DNA of 64,000 nt, from contig CM066318.1 in NCBI GenBank assembly GCA_033807775.1, positions 86,900,879-86,964,878 on the forward strand, given 5' to 3'. Positions 44,407-57,322 of the stretch are shown in pieces. The DNA comes from Saussurea involucrata (taxonomy: Eukaryota > Streptophyta > Magnoliopsida > Asterales > Asteraceae). The position numbers and the translations under genes were made by a program. The stretch's first letter is position 1; each line of letters begins with the position of its first letter. The notes below the pieces were generated by a model. The model had not been told where the DNA came from, made no database searches, and was given only the letters and a program-made list of their open reading frames with translations.

Positions 44407-46791
44407 TCAAGATCCCAGAGAGGACACACCCAAAGAATCAGAAACCCAGTCAACCCTCCGATTCATCCGATGAAGAAGACCCCGATCAGAATTATCAAAT
44501 GCAAAGTCACCAAGGTCAAGATCCCAGTCAAGAGATTGGTTGAATACATCCATTTTTCGGTGAAGAGATTGTAGAGACTCCAAAATATTGGAGTTGATAT
44601 CCTGTTGTTGAGTGTCACGTTCCTGTAATCGGCGGAGCTCCGTATCCCAAACATCAGAGGCCAATTTCAAAGCCGCCATAGAAATTGACAGATGAGTGTT
44701 AGAGGTGATTAAGTCCTCTAATGTTTTACCAAAAGAATTTATAGAATCGGTGACATGCCCTATCAAAAACAGGTTGAGAGGCTTGATCCTCTAAAGTACA
44801 GACCCTATCAGCAGTTTGGGAAATAAGAGAGATCAAGGCTTGCTTGAAAGCCTCAAATTAGCTCCCCACTAAATGACTCTGGCGAGCACCATCTTGAATA
44901 TCGGCTAGTAGATCAGTGCGGAAGTACAAAGTGGAACCATGAGGGGGCAATGTTTTGGTGAAGTGGAAGATGGAATCTAGGTGTAGTGGGAGATGATGGG
45001 TGCTGGGGAAGAGTTCAGGAATCGGGGATAGTGGAAGATGAGGGTATGCCAACAATAGGATCGGGGAAGAGGATCCTTGTAGTAGTAGGAGGAGAAGAAT
45101 GAGGAGATGAACTATCTCTCGAAGATGAGTATCGAGATGATGTTGTGGGGGTATGTTTCGGTGGAGTTGGTGATTGGGGAGAGGATTCTTTCAGTGGAGA
45201 GGGTTGTTTCGGAGAGGGTGCTTTTGGCTATGGTTTCGTCGGTGGAGACTGTTCCTTTTGGTGGTGAGATGATAGGTGATACATAAACATGAGAGGGATC
45301 ACGTCGGTGTGGAGTAACTGATTGGGGACGTGTATCCTGCAACAAGAAGTCCAGAAAGTCCATACCCTAAGGATCGACCGCTGGTTCGGCCGAGCCGTCA
45401 TGGGATTGTGCAGAGTCATCAACCACAAAGTGGTCGGGTGATAGGCTGTGTAGTGCGAAGGCAGAAGAGACCTCCAAGTCATCTTCATCAACTAAAGAGA
45501 TAGGAGATTAAGGATTGTGATGGGACTCTAATGGTACAACCGAAGTTTGTTGGGAGACTACAGAGGAGGTGGTTTCGGGGAGAGCAGATTCCATTGGCCC
45601 TTCTAGGATCACATTTCAACACTCACCGATTTTTGGAATCGGTGAGCGGTGTGGGAGGCTTGGTCGAAAGCTTTCTAAGTCTATTTAGAGGAGACTTAGG
45701 AGAGGATTCGTGAGTGCCTCCGCTTTTGGGAAGGGATGCGGACCTGGGTAGCCACTGAAGGTGATTTCGGTGGCATGGTCTCGGAAGCAGATGCGGAGGT
45801 ATCAGGGGCCCTTGATTTCTTTTCCGTGCCTCTTATTTCACTCGGGTAGAGAGGATAGGGGCCTATGCAGAAGGAGAGTCCGAAGGAATCTCTAGGTGAA
45901 TAAACCCACGGATTTCGGCATCTCCCCACTGCAGATCGGGAGAGTGAGCAAAAGTGATCATATCTTGGCGTAAAGGGAAATCGGTGGAAAGATGCTCGTT
46001 GTCGAGAACACTCTTGCCGACAATAGGAGCAGACCAATCGTAGACAAATTTCAGGGAAGAGGATTTCTGATCGGCAGCAAGAGCACTGGTCATCTTGTGA
46101 TGGACTATCATTGAGATAAATTAGGGAAAATCCACATGAGATCTTTTCGGTGGGGTGATGACGTTGGCGAGCTCAGTGAAAAAATATTGAGCAAAATTGA
46201 TCTTCCTCTGAAAGATGAGTGCATGGGCTAAAGAAGTAATGTAGAGGGTGACTGGTCTTGACCACTGGTCTTCCTACACAAACAATAGATAATGTGGGTA
46301 AAGAAGAAGTTCCACACACCACCCATGTGTTTTTGCAGAAGAGTATCAGGCCCTTTAGCAAACGAAGAAGGGCAGTAGTTGAGAGTTTGGACGACGTCTT
46401 CATGTTCAGTTCCAAGATGGAACTCATCATACTATGGAAAAGAGGGTAGTCAAAGTGCAGCACGAACATCTTCGACCCCAAAGGTGAGGTCATGGTCTTC
46501 ATTGTCAGTAAGAATAGAGGCAGAGATGGATTCATTTGTTGAATCATATACACAAGTGAGCCAAAACTGGCCAATGAGCACTTTGCTCATCTTGGGGTTG
46601 CATGTGAAAGCATGAAGAAGAGGTGATCGAGTGAGGAAGGAAGAAACAAAGGTAAACTCTTTGTGATTTGGGACGACCTCGAACCTTGCCACATGGTTGC
46701 AATGATTGAACTGAAGATCTTCGAAGCAAGTGGGAACACCCTTGCCGGTTTTTTGAACGTTGGGAATCTTAACGGATGTGGAGGAGGCCAT
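44407..46791 (-). pseudogene. Accessory gene of Sirevirus 2, degenerate homologue of 15504-19561
   Basis: The ATG at 46791 begins a domain homologous to exon 1 of element 1: a similar F-x-S-x-F-L-x-x-S segment, G-Q-F-W at about 46570, L-T-F-G-V-E-D-V-R-A-A-L ending at a TGA (46450-46452), then in-frame F-F-F-T-H-I-I-Y-C near 46300. The frame continues with further stops to about 45863. A Ser/Pro-rich linker (45100-45700) and a coiled-coil segment (44820-44407) follow. The order globular domain, linker, coiled coil is the same as in element 1. The C-terminal exons are missing. No membrane segment seen. Confidence 0.65.
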
Positions 46792-47453
46792 TGCTAGTGA
46801 GAGTTGCAGGTGAGAGAGAGAGAGAAAGATGAAGGTTGAAGATGAGTTGCAGGTGCGTAAAAGAAGGAATGAAGAATGAGGGTGGTTTAAATAGTGTGCG
46901 AAGGCGAAGAGGCGGGAACGGTTACTAGTTATTAAAAAAAACAAAATAAAGATAAAAGAGGTAATGATGTCAAGGAAAACCAAATGGCCAAATTTGTGGT
47001 TAAGAATAGTGGGAAGGGGAAAGGTCAAGTCTGAATTGACACAATAGGTAGGGATGACGTGAGCATCTAGAATCGTAAAGGATAAGCAAAAGAATTTGGT
47101 GAGGGTAGAATCGGTAACGTCGGGGAATTGAGTGACTTAGGTGAATTGATCGATTTCGGTGAAATGACTTCGGTGAATTGAGTGATTTCGGTGAAATGTA
47201 GTTACCGATTTGAATGAAGAAATAATATAATCGTCCGAATGTGAGCACCAATGAGATCATCGATCGGTGAGATAGGAATCAGTGATCACCGATGAGAGTA
47301 CTGAGATTTTGGAGGTATATTGTGACCGAATTCAAGATTTCGGTGAATTCGATGAGAAGTGTGACCGAATTCAAGAATTCGGTGAAGTCGGTGAGAATTG
47401 TGACCGAAATGAAGATTTTGATGATTTTGGGGAAAACTAATTCAAACCTTTTT
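46792..47453 (-). promoter_or_regulatory. Predicted accessory-gene promoter with iterated CGGTGA
   Basis: On the minus strand, TATTTAAA (46886-46893) lies ~95 bp before the ATG, with a CT-rich leader between. A TGACG-type site (GATGACGTGAGC) lies near 47052. Eight exact CGGTGA/TCACCG hexamers occupy 47157-47394, with several GACCGAA half-matches. The position, between pol and the accessory gene, is the same as 14528-15503 in element 1. Confidence 0.55.
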
Positions 47454-48047
47454 TCATACATCTAAGTATAGCATACCAGGTTCTCCAATTAGAAAATTGA
47501 ACCTGGTTTCATCCAATGGTTTGGTGAATAAATCTGCTAGTTGAAGATCAGTAGGAATGAAATGCAGCTCTATGGCACCTTTGGAAATGTGATCCCTGAT
47601 GAAATGATACCTGATGTCTATATGTTTTGACCTGGAATGGAGAACCGAGTTATTTGCAATAGCAATTGCACTTGAGTTGTCACACAGTATGGGTACTTGA
47701 GAGTAAATTTGATTGTAGTCCCTTAGTTGATTTTTCATCCACAAGATTTGAGCACAGCAACTTCCAGCAGCAACATATTCACCTTCAACAGTGGAAGTTG
47801 AAACTGAGTTTTGTTTCTTACTGGACCAACTAACCAACTTGCCACCAAGAAGTTGGAAGCTTCCTATGGTGCACTTTCTATCAACCTTTAAACCGGGGTA
47901 GTCAGAATCTGAATACCCAATTAGATCAAAACCTGAGTCTTTGGGATACCAAAGACCCAGATGCAAGGTACCTGAAAATGCGTTTAACAGCAGCCAAATG
48001 AGATTCTTTAAGATTTGCCTGATAACGTGCACAAAGACACGTAACAC
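47454..48047 (-). pseudogene. pol: Sirevirus 2 RNase H
   Basis: RNase H domain with Y-S-D-S-D, the Glu in the S-T-V-E-G-E-Y motif and C-D-N-S-S-A, ending in the T-K-P-L-D-E-T-R-F tail. It lies in a different frame from the RT part because of a small frameshift near 47960-48010. It is homologous to 13894-14527. Confidence 0.85.
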
Positions 48048-49413
48048 ACATGATTTCGGGTCTACTAGCAGTAAGATAGAGAAGGGACCCTATCATGCCT
48101 CGATAATTCGTTACATCAACGGATTGACCATCCGGATCAGCATGAATTTTCAAAGGTGGTGCCATAGGAGTTTTCATGGGAAAGCAGTTGTCAAACTTAA
48201 ACTTTTTAAGAGTATCACGAATATATTTGCTTTGATTGATGAAAATTCCTTCAGAAGTTTGTTTGACCTGAAGGCCTAAGAAAAATGTGAGTTCTCTCAT
48301 CATGCTCATCTCATATAGACTTTTCATGAGAGAAGCAAACTCATCACATAGTGATCCATTGGTGGCACCAAAGATGATGTCATCCACATAAATTTGAACA
48401 AGGATGAGATTACCTGAAGTTTGCTTGATAAGCAAGGTATTTTCAATTTTACCTCTTGAAAAATCATTTTTCAGAAGAAAATCAGCAAGTGTATCATACC
48501 AGGCACGGGGAGCCTGTTTGAGACCATATAGTGCTTTGTCCAATCGGTACATATAGTCAGGATGTGTGGAATCTTCAAATCTAGGTGGTTGTTTCACATA
48601 AACTTCTTCTGCCAATTCTCCATTGAGAAAGGCATGTTTCACATCCATCTGGAAGACCCTGAATTTTTTGTAAGCAACGTGGGCCAGGAAAATTCGTATA
48701 GCTTCAAGTTTAGCAAAAGGTGCAAAGATTTCATCATAATCAATTCCTTCTTCCTGTCGATATCCTTGTACAAAAAGTCTGGCCTTGTTTCTGATCACAG
48801 TACCTTCTTCATCCATTTTGTTCCTGAAGACCCACTTGGTTCCAATGATTGTCTTCTTAGGAGGACGGGGAATCAATCTCCAAACCTTATCCCTTGTAAA
48901 TTGAGAAAGCTCTTCTTGCATGGCATTGATCCAACATGGATCAGCTAATGCTTCCTCAATTTTCTTTGGTTCTATCAGAGATAGAAAGTTCACATAGAGA
49001 CATATATTTCTAATTCCTTTTCTAGTCTGGACTCCAGCTTGTTGATCACTGATTATTTGGTCAATAGGATGATTTTTGGTCCATTTAGTGGCAGGAGGTA
49101 GAGTATGTAAAAGGCTTGAGGATGGAAGCGACGAATGATTTAAGTTGGTTGGAGATAGAAGGTCGGTAGAGGGTGATATGGGATTGTTGGAGAGATTTTT
49201 GGTGGAAGGTGGATCTGCCAAAACAGGCGGTGTAGAGTTTTGTTGATCATAAGTAGGAGGATTATTATGTTGAGGAGGATTTTGAGTGAAGGGAATGGAA
49301 GCAGAATCGGCAGAGGCTGATCTTGGAACATCACCAATGCAAGATGAAATCCACATATTTAATTCATCATCATCATTAGAGAGAGATGAGGACCTGAAAT
49401 CATCAAACTTCAC
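47960..49413 (-). pseudogene. pol: Sirevirus 2 reverse transcriptase
   Basis: Almost 480 codons open. Contains the W-V-F-R-N-K...N-K-A-R-L motif, D-V-K-H-A-F-L-N-G, A-L-Y-G-L-K-Q-A-P-R-A-W and catalytic Y-V-D-D near 48380. The region that element 1 lost at its insertion site (Y-R-G-M-I-G-S-L-L-Y) is intact here. The frame shifts at the RNase H border. Confidence 0.88.
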
Positions 49414-49467
49414 ATGAATGGATTCATCAATGCATTTTCTTCATAGATTGTACACACGATATGCTTT

Positions 49468-50667
49468 TTAGGACAAGGAGTATCCTACAAATATTCCTTC
49501 ATCAGCCTTAGGATCAAATTTCCCAAGATTTTCCCTATCATTTAGGATGAAACACAAACAGCCAAAAACATGGAGAAAACTTATGTTAGGTTTTCGGCCA
49601 TAAAATACCTCATAAGAAGTTTTGCCATGTATTTTTACAATAACTGATCTATTTTGAGTAAAGCACTCAGTATTAATTGCTTCTGCCCAAAAATAGGTAG
49701 GTAGATTTGATTCACTTAGCATTGATCTGGCAGCTTCACACAGAGTTTGGTTCTTTCTTTCAACTACTTCATTTTGTTGAGGAGTTCTGAACTTCTGACA
49801 GCAGAGAAATTTTGGAAAATTCCTTTATCATTAAAGAAGTCTTCTAAGGCACTATTTTTGAATTCAGAGCCTTTGTCACTTCTTACTGATCTGACTAGTT
49901 GTCCATTCAGAACTTCACATTTCTTGAGGAACTTGATGTTTTCTTCGGTGGAATCACTTTTGTACCTAAGAAAAAAATGCCTAAGCATATATTGTGAATT
50001 TGTCAACAATGACAAGAATGTACCTTTTTCCTCCTATACTGGGAGTGCTTACTGGCCCACACAGATCCATATGTAACATCTAAAGAGGAAGAGTGATGGA
50101 AAAGCATTGCTTGGATTTAAAAGAGGACTTTCCTTTCTCACAGGAATCACACAACTTTTCTTTCACAAAGTTCAGTTTAGGCATACCAGTTACTAAATCT
50201 TTGTTGGAGAGGATATTTAAAGTTTTGAAATTCAGGTGAGATAAACGTTTATGCCACAGCCACTTTCTTTTGGTTGAGTCAATAGACACAAAACAAACAT
50301 TGGTTGTACTGTGATTTTGTCCCATGTCAATGACATAGACATTTTCCTTTCTTTTCCCAGACAATACAACCTGCATATTTTATCAACAATGGTACATAAA
50401 CGAAGTTTAAAAATAACTTTGTAACCCAGATCACATAGTTGACTTATACTCAGAAGATTATGCATTAGTCCTTCAACAAATGCTACTTTGTTGAAAGTAA
50501 CAGACCCATTTGTGAGAGTTCCATATCCCTTGGTATAACCTATAGAATTATCTCCGAAAGTTACTGATGGACCCTTTTCAGACACATAGTTTATGAGAAT
50601 AGATTTGTTTCCAGTCATGTGACGTGAGCACCCACTATCCAAATACCATATTTGATTATGCTCATGA
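49468..50667 (-). pseudogene. pol: Sirevirus 2 protease and integrase, fragmented
   Basis: Protease Asp codon 50637-50639 (L-D-S-G-C-S-R-H-M-T-G). A frameshift follows, then a GAG-pre-integrase segment (50376-50080) with its W-H-K-R-L-S-H and C-D-S-C motifs, an integrase core piece (50015-49764, R-S-D-K-G-S-E-F) and the C-terminal integrase piece (49722-49468). The pieces are in different frames. The Glu region of the catalytic triad falls at the break near 49750-49790. Confidence 0.8.
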
Positions 50668-50690
50668 ACCTGCAGTCATAGAGAGATTAG
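50668..50690 (-). promoter_or_regulatory. Splice-acceptor-like tract at the gag-pol junction of element 2
   Basis: The minus strand has AACTAATCTCTCTATGAC followed by TGCAG|GTT. Ten codons in phase separate the AG from the protease Asp. The matching tract in element 1 is 3031-3057. Confidence 0.4.
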
Positions 50691-53249
50691 TTTCTTGGTG
50701 CCCATTTGATAGTGGGTCCTTTTGGGTTAGAAGAAAAAGAATCCTTAGAGTCAGTTCGGTCAATTCTATCCTTAGGACAGTCCTTTGCAAGGCGAAAGGT
50801 ATCTCCACAGTTGTAGCATTTTCTATAAATGAAAAACTTTTTAGAGTTTTGGCCCTCTCCTTTGTTTTTTTTAAGATCTATTTTTAAAGATTTTGGGCCA
50901 AAGCTTGACATTTGAGGAACAAAACCTTAAATTCCTTTTTCAGGTTTGAAATTTATATCTCTTGGGACAGAATCTGTGGGAGTGCTTTTATAGGAAGTTT
51001 TTGAAAAATGGGAATTTTCTTTTTAGAGAACAATCGATAGCTGCAGTCTTACCCTTTTTAGAAACGGAAAATCTTTTATTCGTGTTTAAAAGATTTCTTT
51101 TGAAAACTTTAGAGGGAATGGGTTTAGAGGAAGATGCTTCATCTAAAGTCAAGATTTTCAGAAGGTCACGAATAGGGTTGGGAGGATCACTAGAATCTTG
51201 AGCTTCCTCATTTGGAAGGGGAATGTGATCTTTGGCCTTTATGAATATACTGAATTTTAAGGCTTCAGAAAAATCATTAGAGTTCATGGACACAGAGCCG
51301 ATTGAACTAGATTCGGAGGTTTCATAAAAGATAGGTGAAACACAGGAAGTGGAAGCATGGGCTTTTGAAGATTGATCAATTTCCATTTTTCCAATGCCTA
51401 GACCAGTTTTGTCATCACAAAATATCTAATCTTGAAAGATTTTCTCAAGATTCTTTGAGGAGTTGGTCCATTTTCTTACTGTCTCTTGCTCCATTTTTAG
51501 CCTTTTAAACAGTTTGTTTTTCTCTTTAGCAATGATGTGATTTATGGTTTTCAAATCCTCTAGCTCAGCTTTGATTTTGTCAAAATATTTTAGTTGAGAA
51601 AGACAAATTTGAAGTTGTGAGGAGAGGGATTTTATTTGAGCAAAGACCTTTTTCTTTGCATCTTTAGCATTATAAAAATTAATGGTCAAAGAATCATATG
51701 CTTCAATCTTTTCAGATTCAGACATGGAGTTGAATAGATGTACCTAAGGAGAGGATGAGGATCACTTAGTTGACACTAAGGCAATAGATGTGACCATCTT
51801 TTCAGAATCTTCAACTTCATCTATTTTCGCCATAAAACACATGTTTGGAGAATCCTTGTCACTTTCAGAGGTGGGCTCATCTACCCAATCATGGGTTTCA
51901 GCAATAAGTCATTTACCTTTTTGGAGGAGTCCTTCATTTCTTTCCTTTTCCCTTTTGTACTTGGCTTTGTACTTCTCAGCTCGGTCCAGATTTTCATAAG
52001 AAGAAGACTGATTGTTTTTTCTAGGAAAAGTCTGTTTTGAGAAATTATATCTTGATTTGTCATTTTTGGAAGGGAAACGGTCGGAGGAAGTGGTCTTAGT
52101 CCTTTCAATTTGTTTGCTTCTACATTCAGAAGCAAAGTAACCCTTCTTACCACAATTGTAACATTCCTCATTTGATTTGTCAGTTGAGGAATTCTTGGAG
52201 AAAGAAGAAGGTTTTCTGACCGTTCTAGATTTTCTAGAAAATCGAGATTTGTTCTTGTACCCAGCCACCAAGTCCATTTCATCAGTTATTTATTCAACAG
52301 AGGTTTCCTCACCTTTATCATCGGCATCACATAGATATGCCTCCGTTTGGTGAATAGATTCCTCTTGGCTATCGTTATCAGATTCTGATGAAGGGTAGGT
52401 GATTCTAGGCACACACATAGAGTTTTCTTGGAAGTATCACTAACAAGGGCTACATAGGAGCCTTTTATCTCTTTTATGATAGACTTCCTTTGAATCTTTG
52501 TTTGTTCATAGTTGAACAAGGTTCCATAAAGTACAGTAAGAGGCATGTATGCAAGATCCTTGGTTGTCTTTATGCAAGTACAGATGTTTTCTCAGAAGTC
52601 AGGAAGACAATCCATTAATTTGCATAGGACTTCCTCATATTCATACACTCAACCTAACAGATTTAAGTCATTAAGAAGACTGTTAAATCGGTTATAGTAG
52701 TTGGAGAGAGATTCTCTTTTCATGAGTAAAAAGTTCGTACTTTCTAATGAGAGCAATTTTCTTGTTTTTCTTAACCTCTTCCGTACCTTCATATAAGACA
52801 CATAGAGTAGACCACATTTCTTTAGCAGTAGAGAAGTTTACTAAAGAGTGGTAGACTTCATCAGGAAGGAAAAGTGCAATGATGGCTCTGACTTTAGAAT
52901 CAAGAGACACAAGACGTTTTTCTTCATCAGTATATTTCTTGGGATTTTTAAGAATATAACAACCGGTGGCAGCAGATTTTTCTTCATCAGAGGAATCATC
53001 AGAATCATCTTGACCAACGCTTTCTTTACTAGGTTTTGGAGTTTCATAGCGAGCCCAAACTCTAGGGACAATTGTTCCCTCACTGAGAATAGTGGGATAT
53101 CTTCTATCCACTCCTTCCATGAAAAACATCATTCAGCTTTTCCACAGAGAGAATTTTTTTGGATTAAACTTAGTAGGTTTAGCAATAGAGCCATTTTTAG
53201 ACTAATTCTTTTGGAAAGAAACTTCATTGTTTAAGGAGGAAGCAACCAT
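50687..53249 (-). pseudogene. gag: Sirevirus 2 gag, degenerate
   Basis: ATG at 53249, then stops at codon 16 and again shortly after. The UBN2 region spans about 53130-52290, knuckle 1 near 52140-52180, a coiled coil at 51725-51426 and knuckle 2 near 50775-50820; the frame ends at TAA 50687. Both knuckles keep their three Cys but have lost the His (Tyr in knuckle 1, Arg in knuckle 2). Several frameshifts. The layout matches gag of element 1. Confidence 0.82.
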
Positions 53250-53280
53250 TGCAGATCAAGTTTATTAATATTCAACTTTC

Positions 53281-53294
53281 CTACTCTGATACCA
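53281..53294 (-). promoter_or_regulatory. Primer binding site, tRNA-iMet type
   Basis: The minus strand reads TGGTATCAGAGTAG, two bases after the LTR end (...GGGACTAACA). Confidence 0.85.
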
Positions 53295-53296
53295 CT

Positions 53297-54245
53297 TGTT
53301 AGTCCCAGATGACTAATAAGAACAAGAACAAGTATTGTAGAAGGGGGGGGGTGAATACAATACACAAAGTTTTCACTTAATTTAATTCTTTATTGATTTA
53401 TAAAATCAAGAATTACACTTAGAACACTTTAGATTGTTGCAGAAAGAACAGATGAAATCTATTCTAACAATCTTCACAAAGAAAACAGAAAACTACACAA
53501 CTTCTAAAAGACACAAAGATTCAAAGCTATTTAGTTCATTGGAAGAGAAAAGCAGAATGTCTTGAACACAGAGAAATCTTCAAGAATGCGCACTTTGCAT
53601 GGAGAAGTCTTCAACCTTTATATAGTACTAGGAGCATTTAATGCATAGGACACTTGTCACTTTGTGATTCAAAGAGAGGTGTTGACTCTGAAAAGTTGAC
53701 ATGTCTTTCTATTTTTTTTCTCGGTACTAGGAAGCATTTACACGGCTGATTGAGACATTATCTAAAAATGGGAATAAGGACAAATAAACCTTTTTCCTGA
53801 CATTAGATATTGTCTCTCATTTAATGATATTCTCTGCAAACTTCTTGGGAGAGTCTCATCGATTCTTCAAAGAAGAGTTCGGTGAGATCATCACCAAAAT
53901 CTATGAAGAAGTTGGGCAAGAAACTTACCGATTTTCCAAGGGGAAAATCGGTGATAATAGCTTAGTTATTGTTCAGAAGCTCATCTTCTTTCCGCAATGG
54001 TAGACTCACTTCTGGTTGATTTCAGTTGATCTTCGATTTCATCGAACATTGAGAGTTTGACTAAGCTATTACAAGGAACCACAAATTTATTCTAAGTAAA
54101 ACGACCAAGAGAAAATCGGGAGGTCATCTTCAAATCTTTGGTGACCCAACATAGTTCATGAATGTTCACCCTATCACTATTGTTCACCACACGTGTCACT
54201 CTTTGGAAAATGCATGATTGGTTTATGAATGTTCACCCCCTAACA
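53297..54245 (-). repeat. 5' LTR of Sirevirus 2 (949 bp)
   Basis: On the + strand TGTTAGTCCC to CCCCCTAACA. On the minus strand TATATAAAGG (53617-53626) and AATAAAG near 53388 mark the promoter and polyadenylation regions. The GTAGAAGGGGGGG tract near 53338 matches the style of the LTR of element 1. Contains two CGGTGA hexamers (53880, 53949). Confidence 0.88.
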
Positions 54246-56752
54246 AAATCCATGAACTAATACAAAACTACACAAATCTTTGGTTTATACTATTCTAACG
54301 ATTCTTGTTAGTTCCATGTTGCTATTGGACTTTTTTAATAAGGGGAATAATACTTAATCCTTGGTGATACCATAACAACCTTAGCCCAAATCTGGGTTTA
54401 AAATATGAAACTATGAAAGAATAAATATGAACAACAAATGTTCATGTTTGTTCATATTTTGTATCAACTATGAACAAAAAAATATGAACAAACCACGATA
54501 ACACCCGTACCATTAGCCCGTAAATAACAGCATACAAACACTTAATAAACACTGAAACGGAAACAATAACAATAACAATCCAAACATGACAACCCCTTAT
54601 TTTGCACTATGATGATTCGTTACCGCCGAATCAAACACGCAAGAATACTTGGAACCCTTTTCAACCAATAGGATTTCACCTTTTAAGTTGGTTTGGTTCA
54701 ACATATTAATCATGGTCCAAAGTTAAATTTGATATTTTATAAATATGTTTTTTTTTGTTAGAGTTTTAAATTGGAGTTACAAAATTAATAATTAATGGAG
54801 AGTTACAAAAGTATTGGATTTGGTTTTACTAAAATAACCCTGAACACCAATGTTCCTTTGATTTTTTCTGAATGGACCCATAGTGTACTAAATGGTTTAC
54901 CTACATTTCATCTCGACTACTCGATTTTTGGATCAATGGCTATAAATTGGTTAATAAAGTTAGTACTTTTTTTTTGAAAGGCAATTGCATTTCGGGGGTA
55001 TCCTGGACTTAGTCCAGACTAATCACCCTTCGACCCGACCACGATTCGGCCCACGATCCGGCCACGATACAGCCCTTGACCCTTGATATCCTAGCGTGCT
55101 CACCCCTGGATTCAACAAAATAACCCCACCATATATATATATATATATATATATATAGTTCAAACCAGTGTTCAAAAAGGCACACAGGGCGTGCGCCATG
55201 GCGCAAGACACGTCTCCGCCGTTACGAAATGATCTATAGCATTTCTGTAAGACGTTACTTTTTTCAAAAAAAAATTATTTTTCTTATTTTTTTTATCTTT
55301 TATGTTCTTACATTTTATCTTTAGATTTTACATTTTTATAGATTTATCTAATCACATCACTCACAAATTTCATGAATCCATAAACGTTATGGACTCACGG
55401 TTAAACTGAAGTTGTGAATTTACATTTCTAAGCTCTAATTCAATTATTCAATGAAAAACTATTTTTATAATATTAATATATATGATTTTTTTTTCTAATA
55501 TGAATCTTTATTTTTAAAATTATTATTTGATTAGATTAATATAAAGAAAACATATATGTGTTTATATAAATATATATATATATGACTTGCTTTAAAAAAT
55601 AAATAAATATATATGATATATAAATTTGCCGCCTTATGTCACATCTTGAAAAACGTCACGTCTTGAAAAACGTCACGTCTTTACCATGACATGTAAAACT
55701 AGAGGTTTGACCTCACCATCATGTCATGACTTACTCTATTTTTAACCCTGCTTCAAACAAATACTCGGAAAAAAGTTACTAGTAAATTTCTTTTAATTTT
55801 AAATATTCAATTAACAATAGAACTTTACAATATAGTACACCAAATGATTAAACAACCAACTGACCAAGTATATTGGCACCACATATATATTGTATTGAGG
55901 AATAAAAAAAAGAATTGAAAGTAGACCAAAACATGTGAGGTCTTGGATCTCATAATGCCAACTGCCAAACATTAGTCCCCATCTTTATCACACACATCAC
56001 CCTACCCAACATGCATACATAAATTTCAAAAATACACTTTGCTTCTTCCTTCCCAACTCTTTTACCTTTTCTCTTCTATTTTTTAATAAAAACAAAAAAG
56101 ATTTTGACTTTTATAAACATATTTAAAAAAAAAAAGTTTAAAAAGATGCGACACTGTGTAAATCATTTGTAACGTTTCTTACTGATGAATTACATTGTTT
56201 AAACCGTTCGTTCGTAGCATTTCTCACCGATAAAGTACATGAGCTTCAACTTGTTGTCGGGTTTATGTCGTGGGCATTGATTTTGTCCATAAGCCTATAT
56301 CGCTTTCGGTGATCTTTTCACTGATCTTTCGTTTTGCATAAAATTGTTCCCTCTTTAGATATATTGGTTCTTTTCCGAGCTAGTGCCATTGTTTATACAT
56401 TCTTCATCATCCACATATACTTTGTATAAATCCTATGACGTTGCCTTCAATCAACCCCTAGGGATTTCTGTTACAATAAATAAAACTAAGGCCTTCTTAC
56501 TAATTTATACATTTGGAAGAGTTTTTAACATAAAATTCATAATTATGGATATTAATTAGTTGGAAATTAAGCAATTCATTCATCTATAAAAAGAGACAGA
56601 CAAAATAGGTTGAAGGAATACCCGTAATCTCAAAATCATAAAACTCTTTTAAAGAAGCAAAGTAGCATTGCATCTAATTAAGAGAGAAAACCCTTAATTA
56701 AGTTGCTAAGCTTATTCGGTAGAAAGAAATCAATCATGATGGATGGCTTTAC
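54246..56752. other. Intergenic stretch, no gene recognised
   Basis: AT-rich with many T and A runs. One (TA)n tract at 55131-55158 follows a GC-richer segment (55000-55120) that may be the end of another TA-tract element, but no inverted partner was found. No coding sequence is supported. Confidence 0.45.
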
Positions 56753-57322
56753 TGTTAGACCTTAGATACACGAATTGAAATTCGTAACACACAATATTGA
56801 ATCAAATGGAAATACTGAATTATTTATATGTATATATATATATATCCGAAATTTACATATCAATGAAAATACATAATCAAAAGTTCAAGATAAAATACTA
56901 ACTTGACTTTCTTGATCACGAAGTTGAAGAAGATCGTTATTTGGATTGAGGTCTGCCAAGCAGTGTCCTTAGACAGAAATTCGTCCCTCGTACCGTATCG
57001 ATTGGACGTCTATCTAGAGGATACAACAACCCGTTCAAGAATCGAACTCTCGAACCCGACGAATCAAACTATGCTTCCATGATGAAGAACAATGAAGAAC
57101 TTTGAGAGAATTTAAGAGAATATGTGTTTTTGTCTATCATAATCTGTTGCATATGCTTCCTATTTATACTAGATCAACCGGTGCCAATGAACCATTGTAA
57201 CTGTTCGGTTATGGCGGTTGGAGGATGAAAAGTCACACCTTTTCATATGAAAAGTCACACATTTTCATCTTTGCCCTATTTACATATCTAGTACTTGAGG
57301 TATGATTGAGATCATCTCAACA
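56753..57322 (-). repeat. 3' LTR of copia element 3 (570 bp)
   Basis: On the + strand it runs TGTTAGACC to CTCAACA. A purine-rich tract (AAATGTGGGGTAT on the minus strand) lies directly before the LTR start. The partner LTR is outside the window, so the ends are judged from TG...CA and the tract only. Confidence 0.65.

Larger units (their letters stand above)
44391..54245 (-). mobile_element. Sirevirus-type Ty1/copia retrotransposon 2, 3'-truncated
   Basis: Reads on the minus strand: 5' LTR 53297-54245, primer site 53281-53294, gag 53249-50687, pol 50667-47454, promoter and spacer, then the accessory gene from 46791 to about 44407. The polypurine tract and 3' LTR are missing; the element ends at about 44391. 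Many stops and frameshifts in gag and pol show it is older than element 1. Confidence 0.85.

Noticed and set aside
55009..55211. Minus-strand frames across the TA tract
   Set aside because: They include a run of Ile/Tyr from TATATA; incidental.
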